Positions 1 to 10,585 of a DNA stretch of 64,000 nucleotides are shown here, piece by piece. The translations under genes and the position numbers were made by a program. The DNA lies in assembly GCA_025667525.1 (NCBI GenBank), contig CM046878.1, positions 101,571,237 to 101,635,236 of the forward strand, given 5' to 3'. Position 1 is the stretch's first letter, and the number at the start of each line of letters is the position of its first letter. The stretch is from Glebionis coronaria. Its lineage: Eukaryota; Streptophyta; Magnoliopsida; Asterales; Asteraceae. Under the pieces are notes generated by a model, which did not search any database, had not been told where the DNA came from, and saw only the letters and a list, made by a program, of their open reading frames with translations.

Positions 1-491
1 TGTAGCATGATTATCACATTATGGTCCATTTACTATAAATTGTTTTCTTCAACTTATTTACAGCGGATGTCAAGGTTTCTTATGATGTTTTAGATAACTT
101 AAACCTATGTTCTCACCAACTTTATGTTGACAGATTTTAGTGTCATTTTCAGGTGAAGTAGTTGTGCAAGATAATGTTAGAAGTGGCTAGAGTATAGAGG
201 CTGCTAGGATTGCATTCGGAGGAATCCCTTTCCTCTTAGATTTTATTTTGTGTTTTGATTAAGTGAACGTTGTGGTACCTATATGTTTGATGTTTGTTTA
301 TTTGTATGTCTTTGGTAAGAGGTAGGCCTGTTACCTACTTACCTAGACGCCTGCATTGTTGAGATATTGTCACGACATTTGTGTCGCCATCTATGATATT
401 TCAATTTCATTTAGTTCTCTCTATAGACACGCTGTTGTTGTGATGATATCCATACGTCGCGCCCCATATTCCGCCATGGTGGGGTGTGACA
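1..491 (+). mobile_element. 5' LTR (right end only) of a large-LTR non-autonomous retrotransposon
   Basis: These 491 bp match 4441-4931 with one mismatch (an A/G difference at 157 versus 4597), so they are the last part of the 5' LTR whose left portion lies outside the window. The LTR ends TGTGACA and is followed 3 bp later by a tRNA-Met-type primer binding site. Orientation is +. The near identity implies a very recent insertion. Confidence 0.9.
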
Positions 492-494
492 GAA

Positions 495-507
495 TGGTAT
501 CAGAGCC
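495..507 (+). other. Primer binding site (initiator Met tRNA type)
   Basis: TGGTATCAGAGCC begins 3 bp after the end of the 5' LTR. This is the usual plant LTR retrotransposon PBS complementary to the 3' end of initiator tRNA-Met. Confidence 0.85.
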
Positions 508-2186
508 AATGGTTATAGAGAATTAGGTTGCTTAGTTGCGTAGCCTAATCTATAGCTTAAGGGTCCCTGCATATAGGTGTCATAGGAGTATGTGTGCATT
601 TTATATTAATTGATGTGTTTGGATGTTATGTATTGTGATGTTTTGACTAGTATGAATTGAACCATAGTAAGTTCATACTTAACTACATGTTATTTTCTTT
701 ACGAGTTGTGATTAGTGCGGGTGGAACCATGGTCGTATACGCTAGTTATTGTTGGATTTCGCTTAATTATGTTTTCATGTTCTTTATACATTTTGAATTT
801 TGTCTACGTTGGTTCAGCTGGACTACGAGTTTATGTGTTTCGTGCATTGGCTATGTTATTTTAATACATGGGGTTTTGGATCTTATCTTGTGTGGTTATG
901 TGCTTGTAATAGTATATGTTGGATGAATTTGAGTGTATGTACGCTTATGCCTATGTATGTAAAATTATTTTCTACTTACCAGTTGTATTCTTGGGATGGT
1001 TGCTAGCTCGTTTCTCTTTGAGATGTTCAACTTCTGTAGTAGCGCATTGCTCGGGTCCTCATTTCACATGTTTGTTTACTTTTGGCGTGAAGGATTTTGA
1101 GATGGTGGAGATTTGTTTTTGGGGTAACGATATCTTTTGTTTCGAGTTATACATGGTAAAAAATAGAACTTGCAAATTGAAAAAAAAGTTGTTGGTAGTC
1201 GATGAAATAAGGAAGTGTCGGAAACATGTTTCAAATAAGGTGGAATATAAATTTTTTTAACATATAAGCATGGCCTTTTTATTTTAAAATATTTTGGTTT
1301 TGATCACCTAGAGTTATTGTTCTTAAGTTAAAAATTTTGTTCTTATTTAGTGAAATATGTTAAAATCATGTAATTAATAGAGTTTTAATTTTCTGGAATT
1401 AAAATAAATTAGGTTCTAGTTTTGGTAATTAATGGGGGTTTTAGGGTTTAAAAATCGTTTTTTTTTTGGTATAAATCGGAGTAGGCAGAAACTGTCGCTA
1501 AACTGTCAAAATATGTCGCTAACTGTCAGAAACTGTCGCTAATGCCTAGGCAGATTTTGAGAGAAATCGTTTTGGTCATAACTTATTCGTTTTTAAAGGT
1601 TTTTGGGTGATTCAAAAGCCTAAAATTATGTACTCGGAACATACTTTTCAAATATTCAGAAAGTTTTGTAATTGGAAGTCAGTAGCTTGGTCGAATTAAT
1701 TGTACAAGTGTTGAGTTCAAGGTTAATTTTCGGACAATATGGTTTAAACTCGTGTTTTGGGTATTTTGCGGTAATGAACACTTGGAGGGTTAACATAGAG
1801 ATGAGTTGGGAAGGATTTTGAGAGTTCTTTAGACCTTATTATACGTGTTTATATTTTGATGAGTTTTGATTTATGGTATTTATGAGTAAGACTGAAATCG
1901 GGGTGACAGTGTTAAACCCGTTGAGTTATGTGACGGCTCCTAACTTGATTTCAAGACAGTTCTTGTCTGATGAGTTGCGAGATTTAGTTAGGTTGGTTAC
2001 ATAACTTTATGGTTTTGATAAGTTTCCTCGCGGACGGTTAAGGCTCATGTGTTCTTGGTTGAGATTATTTTCGTGTAAACTGAGTTCACGTTTGAACGTG
2101 AAGGTTTTATCAAGGATATGTATCCTCGTTTGTTTGCTGAGAATAAGTTTGAGTTTGGGAGTAAATCTCGGGACGAGATTTCTATT

Positions 2187-2198
2187 AGGAGGGAGTGA
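2187..2198 (+). other. Polypurine tract of the LARD-like element
   Basis: AGGAGGGAGTGA directly precedes the TGTGACA start of the 3' LTR at 2199. Its position fits a plus-strand primer. Confidence 0.75.
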
Positions 2199-4931
2199 TG
2201 TGACAACCGTGGTTTTGGGTTTGTCACTTGGTCTTACTTTTAGGTTATTTTATGTGTGCTTACTTGAATTGTGTGTTTACGTGTTTATTTTGTGTGAACG
2301 AGTTTGGTGTGGTTATCATTTATGAGTATAGAGTACTTATAAGTAAATCGAGGAACGGTTATTTCATGTTCATGAGCTCACAAGTGGTGACTATGAAATG
2401 AAAATGGTGATATTGTGGTGTTTACGTATACGTATAAGTATTATAGTAATAGTATTTTTTTTAGGATTTACGGTTTAGCGTTTAGAGGTCTCGGGTGAGG
2501 TAATTATCCAAAAGAATATTTTTCGGGATGGTTTTAAGTCATTTAGGACTTAGTTATAAAGTTTATTTAAGAATTTGAGATTTTTTTTAAAAGTGTATAT
2601 TTTACGTCTTTTACGATAAAACGCGTAAATTTGACTAGTTTTACGGTTTTGAGGTTTTGGGAGTTTTAGGAGCTGAAATAAATTAAGGTAAATTAAGGTA
2701 ATATTAATAAGATATTAATTAACAATAAAAAGAAAAAAAATAAAGAAAAAAACGAAATTAGGGGTGTTTGGGTCGGTTTAGAAGAGAAAAAAAAGGAAAA
2801 AAAGGTAAATATTTAAGGAAAGTGGGCTTTGGGTTGGACTAGGATTCACCCATACCCTATATAATGTATATACTAAACAAAATTCATTATTTTTCTCCTG
2901 GAGATGAAGGAAATTCGTGAGTCTTATAAAAAAAATTAGGGTTCTTCATAAAATTTGGGGGTTTTCATAAATCCAAGGTAAATCTTCAAATCCCTTTTTA
3001 ATTAAATTGTTTTTATGTTTTCTTTAATAATCTTAGGATGGATTTAGGTTAGGGTTTAATATAAAAACAGTGAGTTAATGTTGAATTAATCATAATATAA
3101 TGATTACATGGGTTAGGGCTTGTAATTAGAGGAATTAGGGTTAATCAATGTGGTTGATTTTGTTAAACCCGTTTTTAAAAACTGGACAGATTTTTGAGTC
3201 AATTGTTTTGATCATATTGGGAGTTATACAAACTCTTATTTTGCGATCAAACTAGACCTGAAAAGGTATTTGAAGTGGCTTTCCAATGCAAGAAACTAGA
3301 ACTAAGTTGGAGGTCGGGAAGCGGGTCAAAAACTGGTTACAACAGTCGGAGATCAAAACAGTTTTGAATTCAGCCTGTTTTCTTTTTAAGTTTTGGGTTG
3401 TTTGGGGTACTTAGGGTTGCATTGGGATCTTCTCACGAATGTGAGAGATGGTTTATATATTGTAGTAAGTATCTGCACTTGGGCTAAGGTTGTGGGTTAG
3501 GTTAAGACCCCTTAATGGTAACAAACTTTTAGTACGTTTAAAATCAGGAAATCTGGAATGACAAAAGTAGATATATGTATATCGGGGCCTTAACAGTAGC
3601 TTTAAGGTTAGGGCAAGTGGGAGGTGTTAGCCAACATATGTAAGGGTATGAATATTCCTTTTACAGAAACCATGGGTATGTTTAAGTGGACATTTGACTT
3701 AAAGTTTTGAGACCTAAAAACTGGGACTGTTTTGTGTAAAATATGAACGGGATAGTTATTAAACTTAACCAAGTTAAGGACTTGTTAAGGAAGGGTAATG
3801 GGGTGTTTAGAGTTATAAATGGGGTATTTATATGAGAGGAGGTTAGATGTCCATCATAGGTTGATGAACCATTTTAGAGGTTGGTTCATGTATTGATTTA
3901 TGTGTTTTTGGATTATTAGCTTGGGGCTAGAGCAAGGACTTTGGAAAAGCAATCAGGTGAGTTCATAGTCCCATTTTACTACGTTTTTAAATGTTTTTTT
4001 CCAGTATGGGATGGATATGACACTTGAAATGTTCTTTAACATGATTTAGTACTATGTTATAAAATGTGTGGACATAAATGTGTTATTGTGTGACTTGCGT
4101 GCTTATGTGTTCTCATATGTGCTTTGGTACGTGTTCTGCTATGTGAATCTTGTTTGGATTGTGATTGGCTTTGGTACATAGATGTATGGGCGTCTATGGG
4201 ACCAGTTGTGATGTGTGTGGAGCGTGGGGCACGATCCGTCCTGAGTACTTGTGCATCGTCTCTTCGGAGGCAAGATATCTCGACGGGGATATAGTTCATC
4301 TTCCACAGGTGGTGTGGGAAAGATCCGGATAGTGTGGTGTGTGTTCTTGTGCGTGTGACGGGATACTTCTTGATTGTTATAATGTGCTTTGTGAATTGTA
4401 GATATGATTGGTACTTGGCTTGAGTTTTGTTGTGGATGCATGTAGCATGATTATCACATTATGGTCCATTTACTATAAATTGTTTTCTTCAACTTATTTA
4501 CAGCGGATGTCAAGGTTTCTTATGATGTTTTAGATAACTTAAACCTATGTTCTCACCAACTTTATGTTGACAGATTTTAGTGTCATTTTCAGGTGAGGTA
4601 GTTGTGCAAGATAATGTTAGAAGTGGCTAGAGTATAGAGGCTGCTAGGATTGCATTCGGAGGAATCCCTTTCCTCTTAGATTTTATTTTGTGTTTTGATT
4701 AAGTGAACGTTGTGGTACCTATATGTTTGATGTTTGTTTATTTGTATGTCTTTGGTAAGAGGTAGGCCTGTTACCTACTTACCTAGACGCCTGCATTGTT
4801 GAGATATTGTCACGACATTTGTGTCGCCATCTATGATATTTCAATTTCATTTAGTTCTCTCTATAGACACGCTGTTGTTGTGATGATATCCATACGTCGC
4901 GCCCCATATTCCGCCATGGTGGGGTGTGACA
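2199..4931 (+). mobile_element. 3' LTR (2.73 kb) of the LARD-like element
   Basis: It starts TGTGACA after the polypurine tract and ends TGTGACA at 4931; the final 491 bp repeat 1-491. At 2733 bp it is longer than the internal region, which is the LARD pattern. A TATA-like CTATATAAT at 2857-2865 is a candidate promoter. It holds no coding sequence. The right flank starts TAAGG; the left flank is outside the window, so the TSD cannot be checked. Confidence 0.85.
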
Positions 4932-5624
4932 TAAGGTCTACATGGTTAAGGATACTAGCTAGAATAAACTTGGACAAGTCTATTCGGGTTGAGTCAAAAT
5001 AATCGCAACGGGCCTAATATGTCAAAGACTTCTAAACTAGCTACACCACTTTATTAATATTTTTGACTTTATTGCGGGATATATACATATGAAAGCAATG
5101 ATAAAAATTTTAAAATTACGACTAAATGGCCAAAGATAATAAAAAATTTGAAAAATGCTGAAAAAGATGATTTTCTGGTTAAATGAAGGCATTTTAATGG
5201 AAAAGTCCACTTAAAACTTCGATAGAAGTCCCCCCTACACTTAATATAAACATTGTCCTCAATGTTTAGGCATGTGGGAGTAAACTCCCCTACACTTAGG
5301 ACATTGTGCTCGTTGTTTAAATCTTGCTAAGGAAGAGACAACTAACGAGATTCCTATTTTAATATTGAGAAATATAAAATAGTGAATCGAAAAGAGTGTA
5401 GGATAGAGCCAGGAAGAAGGGAACACAGAATCACGGTTCGTCAAAAGTCATCAAGAGTGTGTCTTTGAAGCTCAAATCCCTGTATATGATAAGAAAGAGA
5501 ACAAGGAACACCACGGGGCTCCCCCTACACTTATGGTGAAAACAGATAAAGATAGATAATCGGGTTTCCTCCCGAAGAGCGCTTGTTTTTGTTAACCGAG
5601 TCACGAGCCTGACTCGTCCCCAAA

Positions 5625-7269
5625 TTAAATGGTCCATGGGGAAGCCTCTAATGTAATACCGGGATCAAAGACCTTGTCCTCGTTCCCGGTTGACATCAAC
5701 AAAGGAGAGGCGGGGGGATAAGTCTTGAATGGGAGAAAGGTCCTTTCAACATACGTAAAGTATGTGAAATCAAGATCCACGGGAGGTGGGGTGGGTAAAG
5801 TAAGCACATTGTCATCCCCCAAAGACAATGGATGCGGAGCAGTCGGCAAAGCCGTAATGTTATCAATCATAACATAATCAATGTCACCTCCCGGATCAAA
5901 GCACTCATCCTCCGTAATAGTGGCTGAAGGGGAGGATGAAAGGTGCTCGGGAGGGGGACTTGGGTCAATACCTTCCTGCAGCAAATTAACAAGAATAATA
6001 TCCCCCTCCGTATCATAATCATCAATACTTGGAGGCATGGAGTGAATGTCGATTTCTTCCAGCAATGGGTCATTATCTTCAACGGGAGGAATAGATGGAG
6101 GTAAAGGCTCGGAAAGAGGAGGAGAAGTCAACTCTTCGATTTGAGCAATTAAGAAGGTGCACTTTCCGTAATCTATCGCGAAGAAGCACGTCTTCCACCT
6201 CATCTACGAGATCATGTTCATCGGTGAACTTCTCGTAAGCCAGAGAGAATAAATCGTCATCGTCCGCATCTCTTGGTGGAGATTGAGAAATTTCAAAAGT
6301 GAAATTCTCATAGCAGAGAGAAGAATCGTCATCACTAGGATCGACCTCTTCCGTAAGAGCAACGTCTTCCTCAAGCTCCATAGCAGGTAAGTCACAAACC
6401 TCATCATCCAATAATTTGTCGAGACCAACATCATTAAGCTCATTCAACGAATCAAGATCGTTAGACGCAGTAGGAACATCGAGAGTAGGAGCAGCAACTT
6501 CAGAAGATGTGTTGAAAGTGCATAAAACATCGTCGTCATCATCATCATAATAGTATTGATGCACAAGAGGAGGGGTATAATCACTAAGATTAGATACTTG
6601 CTCTTGTTGCAGTCGCTTTTCCTCCGCCCATGCTTCTTTTGTAAGAACAACGGCTTCTTGAAGTTGCAGAATGATGGAGTGTAGTTCGTCATTCAAAGTA
6701 GTGTGTTGTGGGTCAAGATTAATTTGCTGAGAGGATTGATGATTGAGGGTGTGATGTGGGGGCTCAAAGTGTTGAAAACCTGAATTATAGCATGGTTGTG
6801 GCTCATAGTAGTTCATCGGTTGGGAAGAATTAGAACACGGGTTTGGTTCATAATAATCCATCGGTGAAGAAAATTGAGGACACGTATTTTTCTCATAATA
6901 ATTCATTGGTTGACAATAAGAGATATCGTGAGGACCCCCACAGTTGTTGCAAAACGGGTAAGGAGAAAGACTGGGTGCGTCTTGTGGATAGCTATTATCA
7001 TTGTCATAATTGTACCCCGGTTCTTGCCCGTGACCATACGGGTATTGAACCGGGCAAGAAACATGCCAATGAGAATCGCTTCCGCAATAGATGCACGGGG
7101 GAACAGGAGGTGGGTTCAAAAAGTACGAATTAGTCGAGTTGCACAAAGGACAAAATCTGAATTGTGTGTTGTCTATATCGTTTCCGCACCGTTCACATGT
7201 ACACCATTGACAAGAGTCGTTCCCATACAATCGTCTCCCACGCCCGACGCAATGGACATAAGAATCCAT
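5625..7269 (-). pseudogene. Retroelement-borne Cys-rich and acidic protein, frameshifted
   Basis: Translation starts at 7269 and runs 396 codons to 6079 in one frame; the following part continues in another frame from about 6190 to 5625, so one frameshift near 6150-6190 breaks a protein of roughly 540 residues. The N-terminus has CxxC pairs (residues about 20-45, CTCERCG and CPLC), then a CCHC knuckle CIYCGSDSHWHVSC near 100 and a CNNCGGPHDISYC motif near 130, then a repeated NYYEP/PxPC tract. The C-terminal half is very rich in Asp/Glu and Pro with short acidic repeats. The knuckles suggest nucleic-acid binding and the position is that of gag, but I see no capsid signature and do not assign a function. 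Confidence 0.6.
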
Positions 7270-7454
7270 AAAGAAAGATAGATAAGCAAGAAGAATATTT
7301 TTGGTGCAAAACTTTGAAAAAGAAATGCTTTTAATGATTTTTCAAATGTTTTTGGTATTTTTGAAAATTTTGGACACGAAAAATAACGTTCACAAGTGAA
7401 CGGATCCCAAAAGCCAACGCGTCTCTCACAAAAAACCGTTAATCTTCACGAAAA

Positions 7455-7472
7455 GAGCCGGCAGCGGCGCCA
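7455..7472 (-). other. Primer binding site, Athila/Tat type
   Basis: Read on the minus strand this is TGGCGCCGCTGCCGGCTC, close to the TGGCGCCGTTGCCGG primer site common in Athila/Tat Gypsy elements. It lies 2 bp after the LTR end (...TATCA). Confidence 0.75.
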
Positions 7473-8029
7473 TTTGATACAAGATTTTGCTAGTTGAAAA
7501 AGTTCGTTTTCTCGGTGTCTTAACGAATTGATTTCCGGTTTAAATTGCGACTCAATTGTTTTTGGTTAAGAAAAAGGGAAGTTGATTATCTATAACTAAT
7601 TAAAAAGTAAATGCGAAAAGTATTTAAAAACAAACTAAAGACAAGTACAAATAATAAAAGTTAAACAAGGTGAATATTAAAAACTAAAAATTAAAACGAT
7701 ATTAAAACTAATATTAAAACAAATAATAAAACGAAATTTAAAGCGAAACAATTAATTAAAATAAAACTAAACGAAGAAATTAACTATCGAATCGAAAATA
7801 AAGTTTACTTGATGAAAAAGGAGAGAATAAAACTAAGATGGTACTTTAAAGCTAAACGATGCAAAACCTAAAGCGGGTACTAAATAAAAGATAAAACTTG
7901 AACTTTACAAAAAAATATTAATTTTAAAAATAGACGAAAAATTCAACTAAAAATACGTAACTTTCAAAAATAAAATCGAAAAACTTTCAGATTAAACTGA
8001 ACAATTACGGAACAAAATAAATAAATAAA

Positions 8030-8110
8030 CAAGCTAGCAGGCAGCTAGCTCAAGCTAGCAGCCTACTAGCTCAAATTGGGGGAAAAAGGGTAAGCTAGCA
8101 AGCTAGCATG
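8030..8110. repeat. Cluster of GCTAGC palindromes
   Basis: Within about 80 bp, AGCTAGC or near variants occur about seven times (for example AAGCTAGCAGG and AAGCTAGCAAGC). It lies in the R-U5 part of the Athila/Tat-like LTR. No function is known to me. Confidence 0.7.
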
Positions 8111-8119
8111 ACATTTCTT

Positions 8120-8555
8120 TAATTCCATCGCAATGTGTATTGTTGAATCCATCGGAATGTTGATGCTTGTATCGGAATGTTGTTATATTTTTTTTATTAT
8201 TTTTTTTTAGACTATCGAAATGTAAGCTAAGGAAATGTATCGGAATACTAATATTAAATAAAAATTGTCGGAATGTTTTAAAAAAGAACTATCGGAATGT
8301 CTAAAAATAAAAATTGTCGGAATAATTAAAGTGCCAAATTCTATCCGAATGTGGCTGTCAAAATTTGGGCAGCACTTCGTCGCAATATACCTTAAATTCC
8401 GTCAGAATGTGCGATCGCAATGAGCGATCGCAATCCCGATCGGAACAAGGGAATGAGAACACAAGCTATCGCAAAGTAGAACCACAAATGGTTATTGCGA
8501 TACAAACAAGCAACCTATCGGAGTGAGGCGTCGGAATGTGTAAAAGCTCAATATT
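8120..8555 (-). repeat. ATT[C/G]CGA motif array in the Athila/Tat-like leader
   Basis: Read in the element's sense (minus strand), ATTCCGA or ATTGCGA occurs about 11 times, with several one-base variants, against 2 copies in the opposite sense. Spacing is irregular (about 10-60 bp). The array lies downstream of the TATA box at 9125-9132, so it would be in the transcribed leader. The same 7-mer fills the leaders of both Copia elements in this window. Confidence 0.8.
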
Positions 8556-9124
8556 GCGATGGAACACCAAATAATCCGAAAATGGAGATAGGCCAAAGTC
8601 TCAATAAGCACTTCCAATAAGCACACGAAAAAGAACTTATTCAAATCTTAATCAAACGAAATCAAGCATAAATTTGAAAGCTTTTAAATATGAAAATTGC
8701 AAACTTTATAAAAGAAACTTTAAAAAGGCAAAACTTTTTAAGAAAACTAAAAACAATAAGCTAAACACTAAATAATCCAATAAGCATGAATAGCTCAAAG
8801 CTTAATCCGTGTAAGACTTAGAAAAGCATAAAAAGATGAACTTTTTAATCAAATAAACAATAAGATTAAGCAAAATCAATGCTTAATCCGAACCACAGTC
8901 AAACCAAAGACAAGAAAAGTAGGATGAGAATGATAAAGAAAATCTTGATTAAAGGAAAATAAAGATTAAACAACAAAATTAAAAACACTTACTTGAATTA
9001 AAGGAATTAAAGTGCAAGACAATTAATTAAAATGACATGAAAATAAAGTTGCAAGAAAATGAAAATGGTGGAAGAGCTAATTTGTCAAGTTAGCCAACAA
9101 CTATGAAATGAAAACATAACAAAC

Positions 9125-9132
9125 TATTTATA
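9125..9132 (-). promoter_or_regulatory. Candidate TATA box of the Athila/Tat-like LTR
   Basis: Minus-strand TATAAATA preceded by CTCCCC, about 465 bp inside the LTR start. This is a conventional position for a plant LTR promoter. Confidence 0.5.
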
Positions 9133-9603
9133 GGGGAGATTAGGGAGGAGCTTAGGAAGCTTCCTCCCTCTTTCTTCTTTTCCTTAATTGCATGCTTTAG
9201 TCCTTAAGCCTTTTAATCTTCTTAAATCTTGGACTTAATTGCTTTGTCTCGGGATTTCTTTGAACTTGTCTTTTAATTCTTCAATAAATACGACTTGAGT
9301 TCTTCGGCTTTTGGTAAACTTCCGTCTTTTGACTTTTTCTTCGATAAATCTTCAGAATTGGTCTTGGACTTCCGTTCTTTTTCCACTCTTGATCTTTCGA
9401 CTTCATCTTTCGTCTTTTTCTTCGATAAAAGCCCGTGAATGCCGTGTTTTCTCCACTTTTTACCTTTTCGTCCTAAATCACAACAAAAACACAAACCACG
9501 CATAATTCCGACATAAATGACATAAAATACACGTTTTGGCTCGGTTATTATTGTAATTAAGTGGTAAAAAGGATGGGTGTTTACACACCTATCAGACAAC
9601 AAT

Positions 9604-9617
9604 TGGTATCAATCGCC
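9604..9617 (+). other. Primer binding site of Copia 1
   Basis: TGGTATCAATCGCC lies 2 bp after the GACAACA LTR end. It is a degenerate form of the initiator tRNA-Met PBS (TGGTATCAGAGCC). Confidence 0.7.
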
Positions 9618-9865
9618 ATGGGGTAGTTTTGTGATTGGTTGTTGTGTTTTCATTTGATTCGTTTGATTTGATCCTTATTTCATCTACGAATCCAAGATTT
9701 TTTGTATTTTTCGTGTTCTAAATCTTGCTACAAATCTTCTATATAGTTGTAGTAGTGATTTGGGTATTTTGGTTTGGTTAACAACACGATTTTCTTGATC
9801 AAAGTTGCGAAATTTATTCTTCCATTGCCAAAGAGTTTCCATCGGAAAGTACAAGAAAGGACAGT

Positions 9866-10270
9866 TTGATCGCAATAACCCTAGGGTTTTACTTTGCGAT
9901 CAGTTATTGCGATACCCCTGATTCTGACGTGGATTGCGATCGTACATTGCGATCGTGGATTGCGACGGAATCAAGGCAAAGTGAAACGTTACTCTGTCAA
10001 AATTTCATTTGCACATTGCGATAGACTTCATATTCTGACAGTGAACATTCCGAAAGAAGTTGCGTTACGATAGAGGGATCATTGCGATAGGAATATTGCG
10101 ACAGGGGTCATTTGTGACAGGATATTGCGACAGGGGTCATTGCGACAGGATATTGCGACAAACATTGCGACAGGTCATTGCGACAGACATTGCGATAGAG
10201 GGTACATTGTGATGGGTATTCCGATGGGTGCCATTGCGATGGGTAGTCCGATGAGTGACATTGCGATGCT
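9866..10270 (+). repeat. ATT[C/G]CGA motif array in the Copia 1 leader
   Basis: About 17 exact ATTGCGA or ATTCCGA motifs occur in the sense strand within 400 bp between PBS and gag, against one in antisense. Many extend to ATTGCGACAGG or ATTGCGATGGG. Spacing is irregular, so it is a motif array and not a simple satellite. Confidence 0.85.
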
Positions 10271-10585
10271 AAAGTTTGTTTGAGAAATTTTTAGACTTAG
10301 CCACTATCTAGACTAGTCTCGGAACGTAGTTTACACGAAGATTAAAAAAAAGTTAAAAGTTTTTAGGTCAAGTAAAATCAAAATTTTTCCATACTAGTTT
10401 TAGGACATTTCTAGCTCAATTTCAAAATTTGGCGATACAAAATTTTTTGGTCTACCGTTTTGTCGGACTGAGGAACTTATTGTCGGACTGAGAAAAATAG
10501 CAATTTTCGGTATTTCAACAACAACTCAATCACATCATATCTACTTAAGATCCATATTCACTTCATCATTTCAGAGAATATTGAG

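Larger units (their letters stand above)
492..2198 (+). mobile_element. Non-coding internal region of the large-LTR element (LARD-like)
   Basis: About 1.7 kb lies between PBS and polypurine tract. No reading frame resembles gag or pol; the longest open stretches are low-complexity and Phe/Tyr/Val rich. The last 40 bp contain CTCGGGACGAGATTTC, a segment like the extreme 3' end of Ty3/Gypsy chromovirus (Tekay-type) internal regions as I remember them, so the element looks like a coding-deleted Gypsy derivative. A cluster of AACTGTCGCTAA-type repeats lies at 1489-1545. Replication would need proteins in trans. Confidence 0.75.
4932..7474 (-). mobile_element. Internal region of an Athila/Tat-like non-autonomous LTR element
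   Basis: On the minus strand the order is LTR (7475-9594), PBS (7455-7472), one broken reading frame (7269 to 5625), then a 3' untranslated part with a purine run (AGTGTAGGGGGG) at 5229-5240 after a repeated ACATTGAGGACAATG-like stretch, a configuration I associate with Athila/Tat 3' ends. No protease, RT, RNase H or integrase is visible, so it is non-autonomous. No copy of the LTR appears below 5229. The 3' end is probably beyond the LARD-like element that interrupts it at 4931. Confidence 0.65.
7475..9594 (-). mobile_element. 5' LTR (2.12 kb) of the Athila/Tat-like element
   Basis: On the minus strand it begins TGATAGGTGTG at 9594 and ends CTTGTATCA at 7475, giving short inverted termini TGATA/TATCA; the PBS follows 2 bp later. 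A TATA box at 9125-9132 would give a U3 of about 0.5 kb and a transcribed R-U5 of about 1.6 kb. The leader part holds the ATT[C/G]CGA motif array and a GCTAGC cluster. Outside the LTR at 9595 begins GACAACA, the last 7 bp of a Copia LTR, so this element inserted into that LTR. Confidence 0.75.

Noticed and set aside
657..1260. Overlapping open frames in the LARD interior
   Set aside because: Phe/Tyr/Val-rich composition without any domain signature, overlapping frames, and position inside a non-coding internal region.
4057..4441. His/Thr-rich minus-strand frames in the LARD LTR
   Set aside because: Antisense to GT-rich LTR sequence, overlapping each other and without a domain.
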